A DNA stretch of 64,000 bases from Jaenimonas drosophilae (Eukaryota; Euglenozoa; Kinetoplastea; Trypanosomatida; Trypanosomatidae), in the NCBI GenBank assembly GCA_030849065.1, contig JASAON010001632.1:1-64000 (forward strand), read 5' to 3'. Positions 46,886 through 55,529 of this stretch are shown here, in pieces. The notes below the pieces were generated by a model. That model did no database searches. It was not told where the DNA came from and saw only the letters and a program-made list of their open reading frames with translations. Numbering within the stretch: position 1 is the first letter of the stretch; each line of letters begins with the position of its first letter. The translations under genes were made by a program, and so were the position numbers.

Positions 46886-47566
46886 GATGCTGTTTTCAGC
46901 AATGGAGTGGAGAACGGGCTTGTGTGTCGTGGAGAAGACTTCCAGGTAGGCCAACACCGTCGGATGGCAGTGGTGCTGGTGTTGGTGATGCTCGTAGCAA
47001 CGCGGTGTGCGATGAAGAATAACGGAAAAGGGTGGATCAACGAGGCGTGCCCGGATAGGAATACGCCTGACGATTCCAGCTTTGAGTAGAAGTGGTGTGC
47101 AGCTGAGATCTGCTAATTCACCAAGACAAGGGTGGACAACACGTGGATCGGCTGAAGTGCTCCACGTACCGTAGCAACACAGCGACGGTGATGTCGTTCG
47201 CTGAGTATGTTGGAGTGAAGAATTAATGTGGTTCCACGATGCGGAATGAACGAACGTGATGGTGAGGTTGACTGTTGGCGCGTATGCAAAGGTATCTACG
47301 CACCAACGAAGTTGATAAAAAAAAAAGGAAAAAAAATTGAAGATATGCTTGCCTTGACTTTAGAGTGCTATTTGTTGGGACAACTGTGACACACACACAA
47401 GATGATAGTGAGAGAGCAAGTACACACTTGACTTGAGTAGTGAGTTGACCAAGAACACACATGAAAAACGCAGTGAGTTGGTCACACTGAATGAATAGGT
47501 TACTCGTGATGCATGAGCTTGATCTCATGTGTTGTTGTTGTTGTTGTTGTTGGCGTGAGGGAGGTG
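46886..47566. other. intergenic region
   Basis: 681 bases, one of the longest spacers in the right part. It holds an A10 run at 47317-47326 and A6 at 47331-47336 (T-runs on the minus strand) and a (TTG)n microsatellite at 47530-47552. No supported gene. Confidence 0.4.
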
Positions 47567-50323
47567 TTAATCCTCACGAGTGCGCTTGCGATCTGCCACA
47601 TCGGCCACTGCCTCCACAAGCACCTGGTGCGGGAGAAGTGCGTAAGGAGGCGTACGTTCGTAACACTCATCCACTGGTGCCCGCACAAGTGTGCCGCAGA
47701 TGCGCTCAATGACGAAGGTCGGCACCACACGACTGCGCGGTGGCTCACCCTCCTGCAGCGGCGATGCTGATCCATCGGCCGTTGCCACTGTGGCCTCCTC
47801 GCGCGAGGGCGTGCGGGATGAAAAGTGGCTAACTTCCTCTGCAGAGACGTAGATCTCAGCGATCCCACAGCCGTTCAGCTGAGTGAAGTAGTGCGGATGA
47901 TGTCGGAGAACAAAGGTGGCCACGTTGCGATCAATGGAATAGAGCGTTGTGCGCACGGGGAAGGCACCACTTCCTGGGATTGCGCCTGCCACTGCAGTAG
48001 CAGTTGTTGTTGGGGAGGTGGAGGGAGAGGAGTTGGTCTCTCCTCCATGCTCGTAGTAGCGCAGCACCTCCGACTTGATGGAGGTGTAGTAGTGTTGTAG
48101 CATGCCATGAACCTGAGCCCGGGCGATGCGATGGGGCTGCTCGCGGAGGTCAGGGGGGAGAGTAAGGGCGGGCACACCACAGCTACTGGCACTCATGCTC
48201 CGCCTTGGTGTTCGCAGCTCTCGTAATTTGGCACCGGTGTAGCAGTCGCGTGGCGTCCACGGCACAACGACACCACACCGCCGCTGCACATGAAGGCTGC
48301 CGTTGTTGGCGGCCATCAAAATACGTCCGAGCCCGCATCCAATGAGATATGGTGCGTCGGGATGGCACTCCAACACACGCAGCAATACCGCCTCCTCCGC
48401 ACGCCGAAGTGCCACCACACGCATCTGTTGTTGTTGTTGTTGTTGTTGTACTTCGTTCTTCTTCTCCGTCTCCGCGCTGTGGCGCTGTGGTGCGTTGAGG
48501 GCGATGGTGCGTGTGTTGCCAGTGCTGCGGGCCTGCAAATGCTGCACAAGTGCCCCAATTTCCTCATAGCCGCCCTGCGTCACGAGGGTATTCAGAGAGG
48601 TAAGTGAGTAGGTGCGGCCATTCTCCTCTCCACGCGTCGCCTCATCCACCACGTAGGCCCGCCCCGCCAACTGTGCCGCCGAGCCAATCTTGCGCTCTCT
48701 GCCAGAGTTGTCGGTGATGGAGAGCACTACGGTACGTGGATCCACGGCACGAATGCTCCACGCCACGATGCCGTGTTTTTTGCACTCAATATACACGTCG
48801 AAGTACTCCCGCTGGAGGACGTGGGTGGCGAACTGCGCAAGTGCGCGCGACAGGGTGAGGGGTGGAGAGGCAGGCCCCATCAGAGAAACACCGAGACGGC
48901 AAATGAGGTCGGCCAGCTCCTCCTTGGAGCACACCATCTCCGCAGCACGTGCCACCTCCTTCAGCTCGCAGGAGAGAGAGGAGGAGGAGGTGTGCGGGGA
49001 ACGGCAGTCGGTGCGGCTTGTGCATCGAGCGAGGTGGCCACAAAAGAGCAGCGACCCGCTTGCCTGGTCTATCTGCCACTCCCCCGTCACAGGCCGCCAC
49101 ACCGCGAAGGAGCTACTCGCGATGCACCTTGTGAGGCACGATGGTGCTGAGGCATCGTCTCGCAGCCTGTTCTCCTCCAGATTCATGATGTGCTCCACGG
49201 CCTGGTTGGAGGCCTGCAGGAGGAGCTCCCGCACCCGACGTGGCCCCGTCGCCTCACGCATGCATGCCTGCAGCACTGACTCCCACACGGGCACAAAAAT
49301 GAGGAGCAGCGGATCTTGTGGGAGTGGCGGGAGATGGAAGGGGTGCCTACTCGCTGGCGCACATCGTTCCTCAAGTGGGGCGAACACGATGCCATCCTTG
49401 GCTGCTCGGGCCTCGGCATCGCGCCACGCCAGCGCCACCGCGGCGCTTCCGCTCGGCGAGGCCGCCGTGACGGTGGCGGAGCGCCGACTTTCCCACTCAC
49501 GTGCGGCAAGCACAAGAATATCCACCACACAACCGAGGTTGTGTGGTGTGGTGTCAGTGCCATGCAAGATGGACCCCATCTCCTCCGCACTGAGGTTTGC
49601 CACTGCCGCATTGGGTGAGGCACGCATCCAGCGCAACACGCAGCTCTTCACGCGTTGTCGCAGATCGTGGAATGTGCTCCCCATCTCTGCCCGCGGGGGC
49701 TGCGCACTCTCCCCACCAGTGCCCAACATCCGCATCTCTTCCTCCGCACTGCCAAGCCCACACACCGCCATCACCTCCAAGTAGCACAACGACAGGGAGC
49801 ACAAGAGGAGTGCCTCCTGCACCGGGATGGAGTAGCGCACCGCGCGCTGGGCGACGCCACACACCAACGCCACCGTTGGCCCGCGCGGATCCTCCAACAG
49901 CGGGCTGAGAAGAGGGCTGCTCAACAAGGTGGGGCAGGCGAAGCATTCGTAGGGGGAGAGCATCTCCACGAATCGATGGACGGCCATCAATCGCGGAAGT
50001 GGGGAGGAAGATGGCGATGTTGCTGAAGATGCATCCCTGCCACTGCCATCGTCACCCACCAGCGAATGAGGTTTGGTGCGTGGAAAGGGTGCCATGCGGG
50101 TGCGCACCCGAGTGGATCCCACCGAGCGCAGCAACTGATTCTCCTCCATCAGCACCTCCTGTCTCGGCCGACGATGCATGGCGAGGTGGTCCCGCATCTT
50201 CGCATCACTATCCTCCCCAATGAAGCGCACATCAAATGAATCTCCGCGCACAAGTCGGTCAACGGTATCCACCAAAAGAAGGCGTCGCTCTGCACGCGAG
50301 ATGGCATTATCAGCTGCACTCAT
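47567..50323 (-). CDS. protein with two DUF3223/DCL-like domains
   Basis: 918 residues from the ATG at 50321-50323 (MSAADNAISRAERR). The C-terminal third contains two copies of a DUF3223/DCL-like unit: VLECHPDAPYLIGCGLGRIL (about 625), ending TPRDCY, and VLRHHPHYFTQLNGCGIAEI (about 805), ending VDECY. DUF3223 of plant DCL proteins acts in rRNA maturation and also occurs in RNA-polymerase-associated plant proteins, so a nucleolar or transcription role is possible. A polyQ tract (eight Gln) sits just before copy 1. The N-terminal 500 residues are helical without a recognised domain. A trans-splice acceptor lies upstream. Assignment is by pattern. Confidence 0.62.
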   Translation of the reverse strand: MSAADNAISRAERRLLLVDTVDRLVRGDSFDVRFIGEDSDAKMRDHLAMHRRPRQEVLMEENQLLRSVGSTRVRTRMAPFPRTKPHSLVGDDGSGRDASSATSPSSSPLPRLMAVHRFVEMLSPYECFACPTLLSSPLLSPLLEDPRGPTVALVCGVAQRAVRYSIPVQEALLLCSLSLCYLEVMAVCGLGSAEEEMRMLGTGGESAQPPRAEMGSTFHDLRQRVKSCVLRWMRASPNAAVANLSAEEMGSILHGTDTTPHNLGCVVDILVLAAREWESRRSATVTAASPSGSAAVALAWRDAEARAAKDGIVFAPLEERCAPASRHPFHLPPLPQDPLLLIFVPVWESVLQACMREATGPRRVRELLLQASNQAVEHIMNLEENRLRDDASAPSCLTRCIASSSFAVWRPVTGEWQIDQASGSLLFCGHLARCTSRTDCRSPHTSSSSLSCELKEVARAAEMVCSKEELADLICRLGVSLMGPASPPLTLSRALAQFATHVLQREYFDVYIECKKHGIVAWSIRAVDPRTVVLSITDNSGRERKIGSAAQLAGRAYVVDEATRGEENGRTYSLTSLNTLVTQGGYEEIGALVQHLQARSTGNTRTIALNAPQRHSAETEKKNEVQQQQQQQQMRVVALRRAEEAVLLRVLECHPDAPYLIGCGLGRILMAANNGSLHVQRRCGVVVPWTPRDCYTGAKLRELRTPRRSMSASSCGVPALTLPPDLREQPHRIARAQVHGMLQHYYTSIKSEVLRYYEHGGETNSSPSTSPTTTATAVAGAIPGSGAFPVRTTLYSIDRNVATFVLRHHPHYFTQLNGCGIAEIYVSAEEVSHFSSRTPSREEATVATADGSASPLQEGEPPRSRVVPTFVIERICGTLVRAPVDECYERTPPYALLPHQVLVEAVADVADRKRTRED
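48427..48449 (-). repeat. polyglutamine-coding microsatellite
   Basis: The run TTGTTGTTG on the plus strand encodes eight glutamines in the DUF3223-like protein (VQQQQQQQQMR). Confidence 0.7.
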
Positions 50324-50827
50324 GCTGAGATGCCTTGACCATTCCACATCAATCTCTATCTCAATCTAAGAAGAAGAACAACAAAGAGAGGTAGGAGGAA
50401 GTGAGGGGGGCTGATGATGATGATGATGATGATCCATATCCATTCCGTTGCTGAGGAGTGAGAAGGTGTTCCGACCTTTCCTCCTCTGCACGCCACACCA
50501 TGACGTATAAGAAGAAAACTTTCCGGATCAACGAAGACGAAACTTTTTCATCTGCCGACGCATTGTGTTTGTTGGGGCAATTGAGATAAGTCGAGGGATG
50601 GAGTGAGTGAGAGGGAGAAGACTGAGATGGTGTGGAGCGAGGAAAGCGAGGAGTGAGTTGCGTGTGTGAGACGGAGGATATCGGCAAAAACAACAACAAC
50701 AAAGCGACTGCCGCACCTCCATCATCCTCATCATCGCCAACACACACACTTCATCTTCCTCCTTTTCCATTCAGCGATCATATGATGACTTGAGTTCATT
50801 ACGTGCAACACCATGATGCATGCCGCA
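50324..50827 (-). other. intergenic region with trans-splice acceptor and microsatellite
   Basis: 504 bases. On the minus strand CTCTCTTTGTTGTTCTTCTT, then CTTAG, ends with the AG at 50366-50367, 43 bases before the ATG of the DUF3223-like gene; this is the likely acceptor. A (GAT)n repeat is at 50412-50433. No gene. Confidence 0.5.
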
Positions 50828-52897
50828 TCAATACCGGGCTGATGCCGTTGACTGGGAGCACACGAAGAAATTTAGGAGCTCGCGGAGTTGTTGTCCGACC
50901 TCAGGATCATGCGCGGAGTAGGCCATATCGGAGAGCACGCAGTTAATGGCCTCACCCACAGACTCACGAGAGAAGCTACTGTACTTCCGCCGCAGCTCCT
51001 CGCTCGCGATGCGTGGGAAGGAAGAAGAAATAATGCTCTCCCCAAACTTTCGTCCCGCGCCTGCCTCGCCATCATGCCCAACGTAGTGCTGCTGATCATA
51101 ACGTGGCATGTCGCTACGGTGAGGAGGTGGGGGAACGGCCGCGCGCAAGGCACGAGCAGGTGGGGGTGGCTCCATGCCGCGTGTGTAGTAGCTGTGGCTC
51201 TCCTCATTCTGTGAGTGTGCGGTGGGGCTGCCCAGGCTTAATGCAGGGATAGCGGCCATTTCTTGCAGTGAGGTTGGAGAGGCCTGCGTGGGGCCAATGA
51301 GCGGCGTGGGCACCACCACTGGCGCAAGATGCATGTCAGGGCTGTAGGAGTGTTGTTCCTCATCGTAGTAGGAGGAGGGATAGGGCTGTGGCGCACTAGA
51401 GTGGCTCATGTGGGTGCTGCTGCCGTTGTTGTTGTTGTGGGAGTAGGCGGCAGGGGTGTGCATGGGGTCCATGTGCGACTCCATCGCCACCTCCTGTGCG
51501 GATGGATGATCTGAGGCCGCCCCTTCACTCAGCGGCGAGCCCTCACCTACCCCATCTTCATCATCTTCATCCTCATCACTTGAGAACTCCGGCAGAGTTT
51601 CTGCCAAGGTGGCCTCCACGAGGTCCAAAATGCGTGTTTTATCCCGCTGCAGCGATTGCTGGCGATCTCCACACTCATCGCTCGTGTACGTTGGTGTGTA
51701 GGGAAAGGCCTCGAACTGCTTCACGTTGTGGTTGTAAATGACGTTGTATCGCACGAAGAGGGGGCTGCAGCAGAGGTCCGCGGCGCTTGGTCGCTTGGCG
51801 GGGAAGAACTCCAGGCAGCTGCAAATGAGGTCTCTCCAGAGCTCCATCTCCTCCAGCGGCACAGAACTCGTGCAAAGAATCCAGTTTTGGCGGAGAAGGG
51901 TGGCGATCTTGGATGGTCGTGGGGCACTGCGGAGGAGGTAGGACTGTGCATTGCCTTCTTGCATGTACTTGCGGATATCCTCGGCCATCGGGGTGCCGAC
52001 GGTATCTAAAATAAGCTCAAGCTGCCGGCTGGCCTTCGTGCCGTTCCAGACGCCCTGCTCCGTGCGTGAGGTGTCCATGAGCTGGAAGAGTGGCTTACCT
52101 GTGCAGAGCTCGTACAAGATGCACCCGATGGACCACACATCCAGCTTCTCATTCCCGGTGGAGGTGTTGGTGATGAGCTCTGGTGGGCGGTAGTAGCGCG
52201 TGCAAACATAGAACGTTTCCGTTCGATTGGCACCACAGGCGAGGCCGAAGTCGGCGATGATGGCGGTGGAGCTGTACGGGTTGACGGGATCCACACGAAT
52301 AAGGACGTTCTCTGGCTTGAGATCGCGGTGCACGACGCCACACTTGTGCAGATAATCCAGCCCGAAGCACATTTGGAAAGCGAAAACAACCGCCACTTGC
52401 GAGAGGAGCTCGAGGGTGATGCCATGGCGCTCCTCCGAGAGGAGGAGCTTCACGTAGTAGCCCAGCTCACCCTTCATCCTCGGCATGACGATGTGGACGC
52501 TGAAGTTATCCCCCGGGTTCAGCAACTGAGCGACTTTCTGCAGGTCCGAGTGGTAGCGCTCAATCATCTGAACGATACTGAGGTTGCGGTACGCTGGTCC
52601 TTGCACATCAATCTGGGGAAGGTCTCCCGTGTTGGATGAGGTGGCGAAGATGGTGACGATGCTAATAACGTGCGGGTGTGCCTTGTGCAGAAAGCGCATG
52701 ATGTCCACCTCCCTCACCAACCGACGACTTTCCTGATTAACGGAACTGTGCGGGATGGTTTTGATGGCTACCACTTCGCCTGTAATGATGTCGGTGCACT
52801 CGCGCACGATGCCAAAACCACCAACACCGAGGGGTTCCTTATACAAGTAGCGTCCGCCAATGCATAAGGGATGCTTTTTCATGTCTTGTTGCAGCAT
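50828..52897 (-). CDS. MAPK-like CMGC protein kinase with long C-terminal tail
   Basis: 689 residues from the ATG at 52895-52897. The kinase domain has the glycine loop LGVGGFGIV (near 24), VAIKTIP with the ATP-anchoring Lys, VVHRDLKPENVL (catalytic loop), IADFGLACG and the activation loop ETFYVCTRYYRPPEL. The TxY site is TFY, with Phe where MAPKs usually have Glu, Asp, Gly or Pro. An insert of about 60 residues lies between helix C and the hinge. From about 395 the tail is acidic, Ser/Pro/His-rich and disordered. It is a Ser/Thr kinase, likely MAPK-branch; an RCK/MOK-like CMGC kinase is the alternative. Catalytic residues are all present. Confidence 0.88.
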   Translation of the reverse strand: MLQQDMKKHPLCIGGRYLYKEPLGVGGFGIVRECTDIITGEVVAIKTIPHSSVNQESRRLVREVDIMRFLHKAHPHVISIVTIFATSSNTGDLPQIDVQGPAYRNLSIVQMIERYHSDLQKVAQLLNPGDNFSVHIVMPRMKGELGYYVKLLLSEERHGITLELLSQVAVVFAFQMCFGLDYLHKCGVVHRDLKPENVLIRVDPVNPYSSTAIIADFGLACGANRTETFYVCTRYYRPPELITNTSTGNEKLDVWSIGCILYELCTGKPLFQLMDTSRTEQGVWNGTKASRQLELILDTVGTPMAEDIRKYMQEGNAQSYLLRSAPRPSKIATLLRQNWILCTSSVPLEEMELWRDLICSCLEFFPAKRPSAADLCCSPLFVRYNVIYNHNVKQFEAFPYTPTYTSDECGDRQQSLQRDKTRILDLVEATLAETLPEFSSDEDEDDEDGVGEGSPLSEGAASDHPSAQEVAMESHMDPMHTPAAYSHNNNNGSSTHMSHSSAPQPYPSSYYDEEQHSYSPDMHLAPVVVPTPLIGPTQASPTSLQEMAAIPALSLGSPTAHSQNEESHSYYTRGMEPPPPARALRAAVPPPPHRSDMPRYDQQHYVGHDGEAGAGRKFGESIISSSFPRIASEELRRKYSSFSRESVGEAINCVLSDMAYSAHDPEVGQQLRELLNFFVCSQSTASARY

Positions 52898-53283
52898 GGT
52901 TAGAGTACGAACACACACTCCTACGAGTGCCTCAAGTGAAGCTTGCCAATGAGAATGCCGTTGTGGTGGCAACGCCTACGGTTGATGTGAGACGACTACC
53001 GCACCGGCTTGACGTCCCTTGATGATGATGATTGTGAGGAAGAGATGAAGAAGCAGAGTCAGTGATGTATGTATGTATGTGTGTGTGTGTGCTGGCACAC
53101 ACAACATTGGCAGAGTCGGGGCAGATGTGCTGAACCTATAAATCGTTTTTTTTTGTTTTGTTTTCACTTCTACTAGAAGATATGCGCTACCTCCACAGAC
53201 ACGACTTCTTCTCGTGTACGTGTTGTATTGAACTATGCTAACTATGCCATCACCCATGGATGAGCAGGAGAAGCACCCACGCC
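52898..53283. other. intergenic region
   Basis: 386 bases. A GT/AT microsatellite stretch lies near 53065-53090. A T-run at 53149-53156 is on the plus strand. No gene. Confidence 0.4.
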
Positions 53284-53631
53284 TTACTTGCCGGCGTTCT
53301 TCACCTTGGACTGGAGCTCATTCATGAAGGGCATGATGCGCTCCTGCTGGATCTTGAGGTTGGCCACGGCCTCGGCACCCTGCATCACCGTGCCATCGTC
53401 ATCGTAGAGGTCGGTGCTGTCCTGCACGAATTGGCGCTTGGTGCTGTAGTGGTCGAAGACGAGCTTCTTGATGGCCACGGACTCCACCACCATCAAGGTG
53501 AGTGTCACGGCGAGGCAGGCCTGCATCGTGGCGCCGCTGACGCCCGTCTCACCGGGGCAGGCGTAGAAGTATGAGCGGGTGGGCTGGGCAAGGCGGAGGA
53601 GGCTGCTGCCGGCGGTGAGTCGTCGGAACAT
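53284..53631 (-). CDS. small putative mitochondrial single-pass membrane protein
   Basis: 115 residues. The N-terminus MFRRLTAGSSLLRLAQPTRS is a basic, amphipathic presequence. One hydrophobic helix follows (ATMQACLAVTLTLMVVESVA, about 35-54), then a charged C-terminal domain with heptad character. This is the form of a small inner-membrane subunit of a respiratory complex or ATP synthase, but I do not recognise which. A strong trans-splice acceptor lies just upstream. ATG at 53629-53631. Confidence 0.72.
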   Translation of the reverse strand: MFRRLTAGSSLLRLAQPTRSYFYACPGETGVSGATMQACLAVTLTLMVVESVAIKKLVFDHYSTKRQFVQDSTDLYDDDGTVMQGAEAVANLKIQQERIMPFMNELQSKVKNAGK

Positions 53632-53943
53632 GATGAATGTGTGTACGGGTGTGTTGGTGTGTGTTCTGAAGGACGATACCTAAAAGAGAGGGGGAGGGGG
53701 TGAAACACAAGTCAAGTGCGTACAACATGTGCTGCGGGAGAATGAGCGCAAATCTTCTTCCATTAAGAAACATGAACGAATCATGGTGTTGTGGTGGCCA
53801 AGATTAGGGGCATTAACTGTGGTGATGGAGCGGCACGTGGTTGGGCATTTACTCGGAATAGAGTGTAAGATGGATGCATCCATCCATGAAGATCATCACA
53901 GAGGTGTGTGCGTGTGAGTGTGAGTGTGTGTGTGTTGTGGAGG
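53632..53943 (-). promoter_or_regulatory. spacer with strong trans-splice acceptor
   Basis: The minus strand reads CCCCCTCCCCCTCTCTTTTAG with the AG at 53680-53681, 49 bases before the ATG of the small mitochondrial protein. This is the clearest acceptor in the window. The rest of the spacer holds no gene. Confidence 0.6.
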
Positions 53944-55038
53944 CTAGTCGAGCTCTTCGCAACCTGGCGGGAGGTAGGCATCCACGACATCGTCCAAGTA
54001 GGGCATGATGTGCCGCTCAATGAATTCGCACACCTCACTGGAGAGTGGTGCAGCCGCACTGACGTCCTGCCCGTCCTCCTCCACGACCTCCACACGCGAC
54101 GACTGCTCATTCACCGCTCGATGCAGCGCCTGCTTTGCGTTGATGCTCTCCAAGCGTGCCATGCCGGCCTCTGATTCCAGCATACTAGCAATGAATTCCG
54201 CCAGGCAGAGCTGAATCTCAGCCACTGCCTCGCGCTTGGGGGAGGTGAGGCGGGCCACGGACGACTCCAGCGCCGCACCCTTCAGAAGCAGATCAAAGCG
54301 AGGGTTCTGCGCGCGACTGCAGTTGCGATAGCACTGCGCGGCAATGAGGCGGTGTGGTGCTTCCGTGGATTGCAAGCCATGATCGCACAAGGTTGTGCGC
54401 CACTCCTCATCCTCCAACAGCAGCTCCTGGCCGTCGACGGAGCGGGTGAGATTCAGCAGGATGTGAAGAATCCATTTACGGATGTCGCGGCCCCCGCGCT
54501 TCTTCTCCTCTTCCTCCTCACCGGCATCATCGTCCTCACTCGGGGTGAGCCGTGAATACATGAGCTGGAGCTTGCCAAGATAGAAGCCGCGCATATCCTC
54601 GTCGTGGGTCTGAAGAAGATCATCGACGGCAGAAATGTGAGAGGCGGTGAGGTTGCTGAGGAGCATCAAGGTGAGCTCCTGGATGCCACGCACGTAGGCA
54701 TCTGGGTGGTCCGAGCGCTCAATCCCATCCAACAAGCGCATGGACTTGCGCACCACCTTCGCATCGACGAGCCGCTCCGCGCACCGCCCATCCACGCAGA
54801 CGTTTACGAGAATCGTGAGCACATCACCCAGGATGGCGGTGCCGCCTGCGTGCATAAATTGAAGAAGGGCATCCACCGCCTTGGCGCCGTCCTTTCCTCC
54901 GCGAGCGAGGAACTCATTGAGCGCGGCATTATCTTTGCTCTGCATGGCGATGCCGTGCACGGCCATCTTCCGCACATCATCGCGCTCGTGCGAGAGGAAG
55001 CCAAAGGCCTCGGAGAGCTGCGCCATGTCCTCCTCCAT
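53944..55038 (-). CDS. HGH1: HGH1/FAM203-like armadillo protein
   Basis: 364 residues from the ATG at 55036-55038. It is an alpha-helical repeat protein with HGH1 patterns: FLSHERDDVRKMAVHGIAMQ near 11, LGDVLTILVNVCVDGRCAER near 70, IQELTLMLLSNLTASHIS near 120, DIRKWILHILLNLTRSVDGQ near 185, and the family end with VCEFIERHIMPYLDD. HGH1 is a chaperone adaptor that helps fold elongation factor eEF2 with the CCT/TRiC chaperonin. The acidic linker (EEEEEKKR) is variable. Assignment is by overall pattern, not by a single motif. Confidence 0.7.
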   Translation of the reverse strand: MEEDMAQLSEAFGFLSHERDDVRKMAVHGIAMQSKDNAALNEFLARGGKDGAKAVDALLQFMHAGGTAILGDVLTILVNVCVDGRCAERLVDAKVVRKSMRLLDGIERSDHPDAYVRGIQELTLMLLSNLTASHISAVDDLLQTHDEDMRGFYLGKLQLMYSRLTPSEDDDAGEEEEEKKRGGRDIRKWILHILLNLTRSVDGQELLLEDEEWRTTLCDHGLQSTEAPHRLIAAQCYRNCSRAQNPRFDLLLKGAALESSVARLTSPKREAVAEIQLCLAEFIASMLESEAGMARLESINAKQALHRAVNEQSSRVEVVEEDGQDVSAAAPLSSEVCEFIERHIMPYLDDVVDAYLPPGCEELD

Positions 55039-55529
55039 CTTTGCCGCCGTATTCGTGTGCCACAATGGAGGTTTAGGAGTGTGTTTGGTACGTGTGGTTG
55101 TGGAGATGATCTCTACAAACCTTCCTTGGGAGGTCCGTTTTGGCGCGGCTACGGATTAATGATGATGATGGTGTACGAGCACAGGCACGAAACACCTTGA
55201 AGAGAGAGAGGGAGAGATGGAATTGGATCTATACATACGAGTGGATGAGATGATGCGGTGCCACACATCATGGTTGGTGAGCGAGCCCACCCAGAGCCCC
55301 CAATGCTTCATTATGCTGTTCTGCGCGGTGAAAATTGCACCAGTCGCAATGGTGTGGGGGTTGCCGTTGAGCCCACACCCCCACACCTTTCTTATGGATC
55401 ATGGAAGAAGGAGCCTCTCGCACTTCTATGTCCTCAGCTCAGCTCTCACATGCGCATGCACGGCTAGGAGGTGAAGCAGAAGCAGAAGCATCTTCTTCCA
55501 TGGTCCAACCAACCACGTGTTCTTTATCA
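55039..55529. other. intergenic region
   Basis: 491 bases. A GA-rich stretch at 55199-55215 is a pyrimidine tract on the minus strand (CTCTCCCTCTCTCTC) and may serve the HGH1-like gene, although an AG close behind it is not obvious. No gene. Confidence 0.4.

Noticed and set aside
48690..49784. Plus-strand frame of 364 codons within the DUF3223-like gene
   Set aside because: Antisense shadow rich in Ser and Arg without domain features.
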